NCBI RefSeq assembly: GCF_900141885.1
Contig: NZ_FQYY01000008.1
Location: forward strand, 1-64,000
Source of the DNA: Mesonia phycicola
Lineage (GTDB): Bacteria > Bacteroidota > Bacteroidia > Flavobacteriales > Flavobacteriaceae
DNA length: 64,000 nucleotides
Direction of reading: 5' to 3'
Part shown: positions 7,291 to 18,500 of the stretch, one piece after another
How positions within the stretch are numbered: the first letter of the stretch is position 1
Layout: each line of letters begins with the position of its first letter
Notes under the pieces: generated by a model
What the model was told of the DNA's origin: nothing
The model's database searches: none
The model's input: only the letters and a program-made list of their open reading frames with translations
Translations under genes and position numbers: made by a program

Positions 7291-8268
7291 TCAAATAGTG
7301 ACCTCTAATAAAGTAGATTTATTTGAACTTAATTTTATCTTATTAAAGCAAGCAGGCACTAAAAGTGTTTCTCCTACCTTTAAGGTTTCTTCAAAACCTT
7401 CTACAGATACGGTTGTTATGCCTTCAATATTCATATAAATCACAAAACTATCTGTGGTTGAGTAGTCTAAGTTTAATTCTGTAGATAATTTTATTTCTTT
7501 AGTTTTAAAATATTGATTTTCTACTAAAGATGTTTTTTGGTTTTCTTTAGAGGTATAATTTATTTTATATTCTTGGTTTTCTTTAAAGTCTATTGCTTTT
7601 TTTGCTTCTTCTGTATGTAAATCTCGTTTGTTACCTAGTTTATCTTTTCTATTATAGTCGTAAACTCTATAGGTAATATCTGAGGTTTGTTGTATTTCGG
7701 CCAGCACAACTCCTTTGCCAATGGCATGTATTAAACCTGGTTTGATAAAAAAAGTATCTCCTGCTGTTACAGTTTCAAAATTTAAAATAGATTCTATAGA
7801 ATCATTTTGAAGAGATTTATTATAATCGTCTACAGTAACACCATCATTAAAACCTACAATAATTCCGCAGTTATCGTCTGCTTGCATAATGTACCACATC
7901 TCTGTTTTACCAAAAGAATTATGTCTTTGTTTAGCTAATTTATCGTCTGGATGAAGTTGAACTGAAAGATTTTCTTTAGCATCGATAAATTTTATTAATA
8001 ACGGAAAGTTATTTCCAAACTGTTTGTAGATAGATTTACCTACTAATTTGTCTTTAAAATTAGTGATTAAATTTTTAAGAGTTTCTCCTTGTAAATCTCC
8101 ATTAGCAACTACAGATAGATTTTCTTCTATATCACTAATTTCCCAACTTTCACCAATAATAGAGCTATCAGATTTTTTATTGAGTAAGGTTTTAAGTTTT
8201 GCCCCTCCCCAAATTTTTTCTTTTAAAATAGGGCTAAATTTTAAAGGGTACAGTTTTTTATTTTTCAT
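7291..8268 (-). CDS. manA: Mannose-6-phosphate isomerase, class I
   Basis: 325 aa, the short bacterial type. It interconverts fructose-6-phosphate and mannose-6-phosphate, feeding GDP-mannose and glycan synthesis in the cytoplasm. Zinc ligands are visible: Q104 and H106 in QLHPD, E123 in GKTEMWY, and the later histidine in LIHAIGKG. The N-terminal KIWGG and GESWEIS blocks are family signatures. It lies 6 nt after queD and is cotranscribed with idi and queD, an unrelated housekeeping set. Confidence 0.93.
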   Translation of the reverse strand: MKNKKLYPLKFSPILKEKIWGGAKLKTLLNKKSDSSIIGESWEISDIEENLSVVANGDLQGETLKNLITNFKDKLVGKSIYKQFGNNFPLLIKFIDAKENLSVQLHPDDKLAKQRHNSFGKTEMWYIMQADDNCGIIVGFNDGVTVDDYNKSLQNDSIESILNFETVTAGDTFFIKPGLIHAIGKGVVLAEIQQTSDITYRVYDYNRKDKLGNKRDLHTEEAKKAIDFKENQEYKINYTSKENQKTSLVENQYFKTKEIKLSTELNLDYSTTDSFVIYMNIEGITTVSVEGFEETLKVGETLLVPACFNKIKLSSNKSTLLEVTI

Positions 8269-8274
8269 TATTAA

Positions 8275-8685
8275 TTACCCCTTGTAGGTTACAAAATTTC
8301 TTGGAGTTTCGTAAAGTGTAACTTCTAGAGAAAGGTTAGAATTTATTTCTGTTCTTAATTTATTCCAAATTACTATAGAAATATTTTCTGCTGTAGGGTT
8401 TAAGTTTTTAAACTCATCTACTTCTACATTTAAGTTTTTATGATCTAATAACTTTTCTACTTTTTCATAAATTAAATCTCTAAGCAGCTTCATATCCATC
8501 ACAAAACCTGTTTCTTTATCTACTGTACCAGTTACAGAAACTATAAGCTCGTAATTATGACCGTGATAATTTGGGTTACTGCATTTACCAAATACTAATT
8601 TATTCTTCTCATTACTCCATTCTTTTTTAAATAAACGGTGTGCTGCATTAAAATGAGCTTTTCTACTTACAGTTACCTCTCCCAT
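8275..8685 (-). CDS. queD: 6-carboxytetrahydropterin synthase (QueD/PTPS family)
   Basis: 136 aa. The enzyme makes 6-carboxy-5,6,7,8-tetrahydropterin from dihydroneopterin triphosphate on the queuosine route. Zinc ligands H16, H41 and H43, catalytic Cys35 (KCSNPNYHGHNY) and the D81-H82 pair are in place, with NPTAEN (96-101) conserved. Other PTPS-family activities cannot be excluded. Its ATG overlaps the stop of idi by one base (TAATG), implying coupled translation. Confidence 0.88.
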   Translation of the reverse strand: MGEVTVSRKAHFNAAHRLFKKEWSNEKNKLVFGKCSNPNYHGHNYELIVSVTGTVDKETGFVMDMKLLRDLIYEKVEKLLDHKNLNVEVDEFKNLNPTAENISIVIWNKLRTEINSNLSLEVTLYETPRNFVTYKG

Positions 8686-9197
8686 TACTTTATAGAATTG
8701 TAATGTTTTTTAAAAATTATTTTAAACCAAGCGGTATAATTATCTGGGTTTTCTTCTAAGTCTTTTTGTATATTTTCTAGGCTCATCCATTTCCAAGCGG
8801 CAACCTCTTCTGGATTAATATTAGGTTCACCATTGTAATTACCTATTAAAATATAATCGTATTCATGCTCTGTAAGGCCGTTATCAAATGGAGCTTTATA
8901 GATAAATGAAATGGTTTCTTCAAGATCTGTAGTAAAACCCATTTCTTCCATTAAACGTCTTTTACCTGCAGCAATATTGGTTTCACCTTCTCTTTGGTGG
9001 CTACAGCAGGTGTTTGTCCATAAACCTGGAGAATGATATTTAGATAATGCCCTTTGTTGTAGCATTACTTCTTTTTTATCATTATATACAAATACAGAAA
9101 ATGCACGATGTAGAAGTGCTTTTTCATGGGCTTCGATTTTTTCCATCAAGCCTATTTGCTCATCATTTTCATTAACTAGAATAACTTGTTCTTTCAT
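8685..9197 (-). CDS. idi: Isopentenyl-diphosphate delta-isomerase type I
   Basis: 170 aa from the ATG at 9197. It interconverts isopentenyl and dimethylallyl diphosphate in isoprenoid synthesis. A Nudix-like fold with active-site C64/C65 in TNTCCSHQ, metal ligands H24, H30, H67, E110 and E112. The frame is open further to 9221, but a perfect -7 element TAGATTTG lies at 9204-9211, so transcription starts only a few bases before 9197 and the longer start cannot be used from that promoter. It follows the PorE-like gene closely and heads the idi-queD-manA set. Confidence 0.93.
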   Translation of the reverse strand: MKEQVILVNENDEQIGLMEKIEAHEKALLHRAFSVFVYNDKKEVMLQQRALSKYHSPGLWTNTCCSHQREGETNIAAGKRRLMEEMGFTTDLEETISFIYKAPFDNGLTEHEYDYILIGNYNGEPNINPEEVAAWKWMSLENIQKDLEENPDNYTAWFKIIFKKHYNSIK

Positions 9198-9203
9198 AGA
9201 TTT

Positions 9204-9211
9204 CAAATCTA
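9204..9211 (-). promoter_or_regulatory. -7 promoter element of idi
   Basis: TAGATTTG on the minus strand, 6 nt before the chosen ATG of idi. It implies an almost leaderless mRNA and separates idi-queD-manA from the T9SS genes upstream. Confidence 0.5.
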
Positions 9212-9235
9212 CAAAATCCAATATAATTTTCTAGC

Positions 9236-11569
9236 TTAAAAAATTCTTTTATCTCCTTTTAATTTTAAAACAAAAGCTCCTTTAAAACCTTTAGCTAGTA
9301 CTTTTTCTTTGTAAAGCTCTGCTTCATTACGTGTTTTAAAAGTACCTGTATAGTAACGTGTGTAGCCTTCATTAACGTATTTGTAGTAATAAACGTTATC
9401 TAACTTATCAAAAGTCATTATTTTTCTACTGATTTTGAAGGCTCCTATTTGTACTGTAAAAACTTCTTCTGAAGAATTAAAATCATAAATTGAATTTCCA
9501 GAGCTTGCTACAGAAGTTTGTTCTGCTTGAGTCACCTCATCAAAACCGTTTTGTTTAGCAATAGAACTTCTAACCTCTTCTGGAGTCTGATTTTCATTTA
9601 GTATTATAAATTCTGATCTTCTATTTAAAGCGTGTTCTTCTTCTGTACAATCTACTCCATCATCACAATGGTTTATTAATTGAGTTTCTCCATAACCTTT
9701 ACCGGTAACTCTATTGGAAGCTATACCGTTATCTATTAAATATTTAGCAGTTGCTTTAGCTCTCCTGTCGGATAGGTCTAAGTTGTATTGATCTTTCCCT
9801 CTACTATCTGAGTGTGAGCGAATATCAATTTTCATACTAGGATATTTTTTTAATACAGAAAGTACTTTTTGAAGTTCTACCTCAGCATCATCTCTAATAT
9901 TCGTTTTATCTAAATCAAAGTATATAGGATCTAGCTGTAATAAATCACTCAAATCATCACCTAAACCTGCTTTTTCTATCCCTAAGCTTTCTCCTTCTTC
10001 TATTTTTACAGGAAGTTGAAAATTCTTTTCAAACTCAGATCCTGCTTCTAACATTTCTTCTGTTGTTTCAAACTCATCTTTTGAAACTCTAATTATATAT
10101 TGCGTATCACAATCTAATGTAAACTCATAAAAACCTTCTTTATCTGTTACTGTAGAATCTAATTTTTCTAGATTTTCATCTAACAATTCTACGGTTACCC
10201 CCTCTATAACTTCGCCTGTACTAGCTTCTGTTATTTTACCATCTACATATTGTTGGCAAGAGGTAATTAGGTCTTCAATTTGTATACTTTCATAAATATC
10301 ATCTTCTCCAACTCCACCTTCTCTATTAGATGCAAAAAATCCTTTTTTTAATTCGTTATTAATAATAAAGCTAAAATCATCTTTAGAGCTATTTACAGGT
10401 CTTCCTAAGTTAAATACCTCTCCATATTCTCCGTCATCTCCTATTACAGAAACAAAAACATCTAAGCCTCCCAAACCAATATGGCCATTAGAAGAAAAAA
10501 AGAGTTCGTTATCTTGACTTATAAAAGGGAAATTTTCTTTTCCTTCGGTATTAATGTTCTCTCCTAAATTTACAGGAATTCCGTAAGTATCATCTTCTAA
10601 AATATCTACTACAAAAATATCTGACATCCCTAAAGTACCTGGCATATCTGAAGAGAAATACAGCTTTGTTTCATCTTGGTTAAGTGCTGGGTGAGCAATA
10701 GAATAATTATCACTTGAAAAAGGAAGCTCTACAGGCTCAGACCAATCTGACTCTAAATCTTCTCTTGTAGATTTATATATTTTCAAGAAATTTATACCTT
10801 CTTCACTTTTGCCGTATTTTTTATTATTATAATTATTTCTTGTAAAATAAATAGTTAAACCATCTTTTGAAAAAGTTGCAGAAGATTCATGAAATTTAGA
10901 GTTTATAACTTTAGGTAAAATTACAGGACTACTAATAATTTTTTCTTCTTCATCTAATTTTACCTGATAAAGATCTAAATAAGGCTGTTTATTCCACTCA
11001 TGTACTCTTTTTACCGTAGATCCGCTTTCTCTATTTGTTGCAAATACTAATTGATTAAGATAAATGGTTGGTGAAAAGTCGGAAAGAGATGAGTTAATAT
11101 CTACTTGTTCTAATGAAAATCTACCTGATTGTAATTCTATTAATTCTAAATAATTTCTTTCTCCTCTTAATAGTTTTACTCTAGAATCTGTGCCTTTCTT
11201 TTTTTCAAATTCAAGCATAATTTTATCAGACTCTTTATATTTTTGATTTCCTTTTAGTGCCATTGCATATCTAAAAAGATAATCTTCTTCTAAATCTCCG
11301 TTTTTTAATTTATAAAGTTCATCATACCATTTTTCAGAATTTGGTAGATCTCCATTAAAATAATACGAGTCACCTAATTTTTTAAATAGGTTTTCAGATT
11401 TATAGCCTGCTTCTGCTACTTCTAAATAAACTTCTCTAGCATCTATAAATGCATACCTATCAAACATTTTATCTGCTTCTGCAAGCTTATCTTCTTGAGC
11501 AAATACAGGTTGACAGAAAAAAACTATTAATAGTGTAAATTTTATGATAGAGGTATAAGAAAATTTCAT
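9236..11569 (-). CDS. PorE-like OmpA family protein with SPOR-like C-terminus
   Basis: 777 aa, exported (signal peptide about 1-24, cut after VFA). Domains in order: TPR-like repeats (25-140), a beta-propeller of WD40-like/PD40 blades (about 150-430; 'LYFSSDMPG', 'LFFSSNGHIGLGG'), a carboxypeptidase-regulatory-like domain (about 445-520), an OmpA peptidoglycan-binding domain (about 545-665; SHSDSRG and RRSEF), and a SPOR-like tail (about 710-777). The first four domains in this order match PorE of the type IX secretion system. It is 12 nt after a PorP/SprF gene. Flavobacteria carry several such paralogues, so I infer it serves export or anchoring of the neighbouring adhesin rather than being the core PorE. 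Confidence 0.85.
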   Translation of the reverse strand: MKFSYTSIIKFTLLIVFFCQPVFAQEDKLAEADKMFDRYAFIDAREVYLEVAEAGYKSENLFKKLGDSYYFNGDLPNSEKWYDELYKLKNGDLEEDYLFRYAMALKGNQKYKESDKIMLEFEKKKGTDSRVKLLRGERNYLELIELQSGRFSLEQVDINSSLSDFSPTIYLNQLVFATNRESGSTVKRVHEWNKQPYLDLYQVKLDEEEKIISSPVILPKVINSKFHESSATFSKDGLTIYFTRNNYNNKKYGKSEEGINFLKIYKSTREDLESDWSEPVELPFSSDNYSIAHPALNQDETKLYFSSDMPGTLGMSDIFVVDILEDDTYGIPVNLGENINTEGKENFPFISQDNELFFSSNGHIGLGGLDVFVSVIGDDGEYGEVFNLGRPVNSSKDDFSFIINNELKKGFFASNREGGVGEDDIYESIQIEDLITSCQQYVDGKITEASTGEVIEGVTVELLDENLEKLDSTVTDKEGFYEFTLDCDTQYIIRVSKDEFETTEEMLEAGSEFEKNFQLPVKIEEGESLGIEKAGLGDDLSDLLQLDPIYFDLDKTNIRDDAEVELQKVLSVLKKYPSMKIDIRSHSDSRGKDQYNLDLSDRRAKATAKYLIDNGIASNRVTGKGYGETQLINHCDDGVDCTEEEHALNRRSEFIILNENQTPEEVRSSIAKQNGFDEVTQAEQTSVASSGNSIYDFNSSEEVFTVQIGAFKISRKIMTFDKLDNVYYYKYVNEGYTRYYTGTFKTRNEAELYKEKVLAKGFKGAFVLKLKGDKRIF

Positions 11570-11581
11570 GTGGTATTATTG

Positions 11582-12517
11582 TTAAAAGAATCTTGGGGTA
11601 ACCATTTTATTATAACTTTTGAATAAATCAAATCTAAGAAAAGCTTCAAAACTACCTCCGCTATACTCGCTAAATTCTGTAGTATCTGCATCGTACGCCA
11701 CTCCTAGCATAAGTGAGTCTGTAAATTGAAAACCTACTAACCCACTAACTGCAGAGCTCCATCTGTAAGCTGCTCCTACAGTAAATTTTTCATAAAATAA
11801 AAAGTTAGCAGATAAATCTACTTGTAAAGGTGTACCTGTTACTAATTTGGTTAAGATAGCTGGTTTAAATTTCACATCATTTGAAACATCAAACACATAG
11901 CCTGAGCTTAAATAAAACCCCATTCTTTCTTTAGCTACAGATTCACTAGCATTAGAAGAATCGTCAAAATGTTTTGTTTCTAGTAGATTGGGTACACTTA
12001 AACCTACATAGTATTCATCTGTATATAACATTAGACCCAAGCCTACTTGCGGAGATATTTTATTATCTATATTACTTGCTTGAAAATTTGGATCTGTAAT
12101 ATCGTATATGTTTAAGCTATTGTAATCTATGTCTAATAAATGAGCTCCAGCTTTTAGTCCAAAATTTAATTTTGTGTCATAAGATAATTCTAAGCTATAA
12201 CTAAAATTTGCATCTACATAAGTTTCTTTAGCTGGACCAATTTTATCATTTATAATATTTAAACCCACACCCATTTTTTCATTTATTGGTGTATGCCCAC
12301 TTAAGGTTTGGGTTGTAGGAGCTCCATCTACCCCAACCCATTGTGATCTATGTAATAAAACTGCGCTAAACATATCTCTAGAACCTGCATACGCTGGGTT
12401 TATACTCAACGTATTATACATATATTGCGTATACTGTGCATCTTGTTGAGCAAAAACAATTTGCGCAACAAAAAAACAAAGAGAAATGAATATTAAATTT
12501 TTATAATTTTTAATCAT
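11582..12517 (-). CDS. Type IX secretion membrane protein, PorP/SprF family
   Basis: 311 aa with a signal peptide ending at FAQ (22-24). It begins with the family's QDAQYTQYMYN and 'INPAYAGSRD' blocks and continues as an outer-membrane beta-barrel. SprF of Flavobacterium johnsoniae is needed for secretion and surface attachment of the adhesin SprB; PorP/SprF proteins pair with type B (CHU_C) cargo. Here it sits 14 nt behind the 2213-aa type B adhesin gene and before the PorE-like gene, so that adhesin is its likely client. Confidence 0.92.
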   Translation of the reverse strand: MIKNYKNLIFISLCFFVAQIVFAQQDAQYTQYMYNTLSINPAYAGSRDMFSAVLLHRSQWVGVDGAPTTQTLSGHTPINEKMGVGLNIINDKIGPAKETYVDANFSYSLELSYDTKLNFGLKAGAHLLDIDYNSLNIYDITDPNFQASNIDNKISPQVGLGLMLYTDEYYVGLSVPNLLETKHFDDSSNASESVAKERMGFYLSSGYVFDVSNDVKFKPAILTKLVTGTPLQVDLSANFLFYEKFTVGAAYRWSSAVSGLVGFQFTDSLMLGVAYDADTTEFSEYSGGSFEAFLRFDLFKSYNKMVTPRFF

Positions 12518-12531
12518 TAAACAATATTAGT

Positions 12532-15500
12532 TTAATTTATATATAAGTAACCTTCTTTTTTCATTGTTTCACCGCTATTAGAGTTTACCTCTAATATGTA
12601 AAAATATGTTCCCGCAGGTAATTTAGACTCTTTTTTTATGGTCACTCTTCCTTCACTATAACCTCTAAAATACTTATTATCTTGCCCATAACCTGACACG
12701 TCAAACACCTTAGTTCCCCAACGGTTAAAGATAATTAATTTATTATCAGGGAAGTTTTCTATACCTTCAATTATTAAATAATCATTTTGACCATCATCGT
12801 TAGGACTTATTGCATTAAAAACTTTTAAGTCATTTGGTGTTAATTCATCTATATAATATCCGTCAATTTCATAATAATCCATATTCCCCGCAACAGTAGT
12901 ATTAGTTGGATTGGTTCCTTCTGATTGTACTACATCACTAAATGCTGGTATATTATTTATTAAAACATAACTTGTAACATCACCTAAAGGAACACCCGTT
13001 GACCAGTTACCATTTATATCTGTTGAAACTGTTTGTGTTAAACCTAATTGATCTGAAACTTCTACATCTATATTAGCTAAATCTATTTCTCCTACATCTT
13101 GTGTACTATTACCGTTAGTGTCAAAATACACATGTCCATTTAAAGTACTTATTGCATATTCTGGACTAAAGAAACCATCGAATTCAAAGTTTGAAGATGT
13201 TTGTGTTACTTGCGTTACGGTTGGGTCTGTCCCTTCGGTTTGAATATAAACAGATGGGAAATCTGGGTCTGTTTCATCTATATCTGATGTGGTTTGACCT
13301 GATATTACATTAGCAAACCAATCACCATTTACATCTGATGTTAATGTTTGATTACCCCCTAAGAAATCTGTTATTACAATATCAACATTTGCTAAATCTG
13401 GCTCTGTATTATCTTGAACTCCATTTCCGTTAGCGTCTATATACATATGTCCGCTTAATTCCCCTAACTCACTTAAAGGAACTTCGTAACCATCTACTTC
13501 AGAAAATATATTTCCTGCAATAACATTTGTAACGGTAGGGTTAGTTCCCTCGGTTTGTACAGCACCAATTATAAAATCTACATCTGTTTCATCTACAAGT
13601 GATGTTGTATTTCCCTCTGGAACGGTAGATTTCCAATCTCCATTTACATCTGTAACGACATTAATAGTACTTCCTACAGATAATGTTATTGCTACAGATA
13701 CATTTGGTAAATCTGGCTCTCCACTATCTTGCGTTGCATTTCCATTAGCATCATAATATAAATGACCATTGATATCTCCTGTACCTAAATTTAAATTTGT
13801 GTAACCATCAAATTCTTGTGTAGAAGATCCGCTGGTTACATTAGTAGTTGTAGGGTTAGTCCCTTCTGTTTGCGTTGCTCCTACAGGGAAATTAGCTGCA
13901 GTTTCATCTATTAAAGAGGTTGTGTTTCCTGTTGGCACACTTATAATCCAATCTCCATTAGTATCTGAAATTAAATTATAAGTACCTCCAAAACTATCTG
14001 TTATTAACACCGGAATATTAGCTAAGTCTGGCTCGCCTATATCTTGGGTAGAGTTACCATTAGTATCATAATATATATGTCCAGATAACTCTCCTACTTC
14101 TAAATTTGGATTATAGAAACCGTCTATTTCTGAGTTAGCAGCACCTACAACCACATTAATTATAGTTGGATTTGTCCCCTCTGTTTGTGTGACACCTGTA
14201 GGAAAATCTGGATCTGTTAAATCTATAGTTGTAGTAGTAGACCCTTCAGTAACTAATAAAGACCAATCTCCTGAATTATCTGTAGAAACAATTATAGTAA
14301 ATCCTAGACTTGTATAAATAGACACGTCTATATTTGCTAAATCAGGCTCACCACTATCTTGAGTAGCATTTCCGTTAAAATCATAATATAAATGACCAGA
14401 TACAACTGCTGTATTGACACTCGTATTAGAAAAACCGTCAATTTCTGAAGTTGTAGTACCTCCTGCTAAACCATGACTTGTAGGGTTGGTTCCTTGTGTT
14501 TGTGTAGCTCCTGTAGGAAAATCTGGATCTGTAACATCTACTAAAGAAGTTGTAGAACCTTCTGGTACAGTTATAGCCCAATCTCCATTTGCATCTGTTA
14601 CTACAATTACAGAAATACCAAGAGAGTTTACAATTTCAACATCTATGTTTGGTAAATCAGGCTCACCTACATCTTGGGTACTATTACTATTTGTATCATA
14701 ATACACATGGCCTGATAAATTTGAAGTTGTTAATTTATTATTTACAAAACCATCAATTTCTTGAGCAGGTGTTGAGTTTATTACATTAGAAACAGTTGGG
14801 TTAGTACCTTCTGTTTGCACAGACCCTGTAGGAAAATCTGGATCTGTAACATCTACTAATGATGTAGTAGAACCTTCTGGCAATGTAACAGACCAATCAC
14901 CATTAGCATCTGTAGTTAACACTTGCGTACCTCCAAATGAATCTGTAATCTGCACATCAACGTTTGGTAAGTTTGGCTCTCCCGTATCTTGGGTATTATT
15001 ACTATTAGTATCATAATAAAGGTGACCAGACAAATCTCCTGTTTGAAAATTGGAATTATAAAAACCATCTGGAGTTTCTACATTAGTAGAACCAGAAACC
15101 ACATTAGTAGTTGTTGGATCTGTCCCTTCTGTTTGAATATAACCCGTAGGGTAATCAGGATCTGTAATGTCTATTACAGAGACAGTGTTTCCTTCTGGAA
15201 CCACTACAGACCAATCACCATTAATATCTGTTGTTACTATTACCGAAAGATTTAATACATCTGTAATTAACACATCTAAGTTTGGTATATTTGCTTCAGC
15301 AGCATCTTGTGTACCATTACCATTATAATCATAATAAATATGACCTGATAATGTTGCTGTTTTTACGGTATCTAAATAAAATCCATCTGTTTCTGATAGA
15401 GTTCCAGAAGCACTTAAAACAAATGTGGTTGGATTGGTTCCTTCTGTTTGTGTTGCACCTATAGGGAAATCTGGATCTGTTTCATCTACCTCTGTTACAG

Positions 15501-18500
15501 TAGTACCCTCTGGCAATTGTACAGACCAATTTCCATTAGCATCTGTCACTACAGTTATACTGTAACCTAAAGAGGTTAAAATATCAACATCTACATTTGG
15601 TAAATTTGGCTCTGTTGTATCTTGAGTTCCGTTGCCGTTTGTATCATAATACAAGTGTCCTGTATAGGTTACAAAAACTATATTAGAATTATAATAACCA
15701 TCTATTTGCGAGTTATTACCACCTGTTACAACGTTTATAGTAGTTGGGTTGGTTCCTTCTGTTTGTGTAGATCCTATAGGGAAATCTGAATCTGTTTCAT
15801 CTATTTGCGCTATGGTAGATCCTTCTGGTACAAGTGTTGACCAATCCCCATTTGCATCTGTAGAAACTGTTTGGGTACCTCCATTAACATCTGTTATTAT
15901 AACATCTACGTTAGCTAAATCAGGTTCTCCTGCATCTTGAGTTCCGTTACCATTAATGTCATAATATAAATGACCTGATATTGTTGTTATAAGTATATTG
16001 CTTATATAAAAACCGTCATCACCTTCAACAAAAGTAGTACCAAATGCAACTGTACTTACAGTAGGGTCTGTACCTTCTGTTTGTGTAGCACCTGTTGGAA
16101 AATCTGTATCTGTTTCATCTATATTAGAAGTTGTAGTCCCTACAGGTACTATTGCAACCCAATCTCCATTATTATCTGTAGTTACGGTTGAATTTTGCCC
16201 TTGAGAGTTGGTTATTACCACATCTACATTTGGCATATTTGCATCTCCAGCATCTTGAGTTCCGTTGTTATTGTAATCAAAATACAAGTGTCCTGTTATA
16301 TTGTTAGTACTAACATTAGATAAAGTAAACCCATCTACTTGAGAGTTACTTCCACCTGTCACGACATTTATAGTAGTAGGGTTGGTTCCTTCTGTCTGTG
16401 TTCCGCCAGTAATAAAATCTGGGTCTGTTTCATCAACTTCTACAACAGTAACACCTTCTGGTACTTGTGCAGACCAATTTCCGTTAATATCTGTATCTAC
16501 AATAGAGATTCCTCCTATTGAGTTTGTAATTTCTACAGCTACATTTGGTAAATTTGGCTCTCCTGGATCTTGAGTACCATTTCCATTCACATCGTAATAC
16601 ACTTGACCAGTTATGGTGGTAATTATAATAGTAGGGTCATAAAATCCATCTACTTCTGTAGAAGTTACAGAAGAAGCTACAGAACTAACAGTTGGGTTTG
16701 TACCTTCTGTTTGAATTGCGCCTGTAGGAAAATCTGGATCTGTAACATCTATTAAAGATGAAACGCTATCTACTGGTACAGTAATACTCCAGTCACCATT
16801 AATATCAGTAACAATAGAGTGTATATTCCCTGCAATATCGGTAACATTCACAGTAACGTTAGGTAGATTAGGCTCACCTACATCTTGCGTTCCGTTTCCG
16901 TTAGTATCGTAATATAAATGCCCTGATAATAAACCTTCCGCATAAAACCCATCATGTTCTTCGCTTACAGAAACTCCAGTTTGTACAATTGTTGTTGTTG
17001 GGTTAGAACCTTGCGTTATATCATTAGGCATGTTAAAAATAAAATCTGGATCTGTTTGATCTATATTAGAAATTGTAGGACCAGAAGGAACCGTTGCTTG
17101 CCAATCTCCATTAGAATTTGTTACTACTATTGAAGTATTACCTAATGCGTCTGTAATAGCTACATCTACATTATCTAAGCCTGGCTCTCCTGTATCTTGC
17201 ACTCCATTATTATTCACATCAAAATACAACCTACCAGACAAAATACCTACTTCATACCAACCATCATTTTCTGTAAATGTATTTTGATTAATAACCACTG
17301 TAGTTGAACTTGGATTAGTCCCTTCAGTCTGTGTAGCTCCTATAGGAAAATCTGGATCTGTAACATCTATCAATATAGAAGCACTACCTACTGGAACATT
17401 AGATGCAATCCAATCTCCATTAGCATCTGTAGACACCGTTTGCGGACTCCCAACCTGAGGTGTAATAGTCACATCTACATTTGGCATATCTGCCTCTCCT
17501 GCATCTTGGGTTCCATTACCATTTACATCAAAATATAAATGCCCAGAAAGCGAACCGCTCTCATAAAAACCATCATTTTCTGTAAATAAAATTTGTCCTG
17601 TTACAGCTATTTCTGTTGTTGGATTTGTACCCTCGGTTTGTGAGGCTCCAATAGGAAAATCTACATCTGTTACATCTACCTCTACAGAAGTATTCCCTGA
17701 AGGAACTAAAACACTCCAATCTCCATTTACATCTGTTACTACTGTATAAGAAGTATTCCCTAAAGCATCTGTTATTAATATAGAGATATTTGGCATATCT
17801 GGCTCTCCTGCATCTTGGGCACCGTTACCATTTTGATCATGGTAAACATGACCTAATAGCTCTCCCTCTTCATAAAAGCCATCATTCTCTGAAAAAACAC
17901 TTTGATTTGCTAATACTAAAGTCACAGAAGGATCTGTCCCTTCTGTTTGAGTAGCACCTAAAGGAAAATCTGTATCTGTATTATCTATATCTATTTGCGC
18001 ATTCCCTACAGCTACTTGAGCTTGCCAATCTCCATTTGCATCTGTAGCAACTAAATAAATAGCACCTTGACTATCTGTGATAGATACATCTACATTTGGC
18101 ATATCTGGCTCTCCTACATCTTGGATTCCATTACCATTTACATCAAAGTACAAATGACCTGTTACTGTACCTGTAGTATAAAAACCATCATTTTCTGCTA
18201 TTACAGTTTGCGCAATTAAAACGGTAGATGTTGTAGGATTAGTACCCTCTGTTTGAGTTGCTCCGGTAGGAAAATCTGGATCTGTTATATCTATATTACT
18301 AGTAGCACTACCTATTGGTATTTCTATAATCCAATCTCCATTAGCATCTGTGCTTACTATATACGTTTGCCCTTGACTATCTGTAATAGAAACATCCACA
18401 TTAGGCATATCTGGTTCTGATGAATCTTGTGTACCATTACCATTATCATCAAAATATAAATGACCAGTTAAGATACCTTTTTCATAATAACCATCGTTAT

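Noticed and set aside
14486-16755. Eight plus-strand frames of 60-88 aa inside the adhesin gene
   Set aside because: They are the complementary reading of the tandem repeats, recur with the repeat period, and have no protein-like composition.
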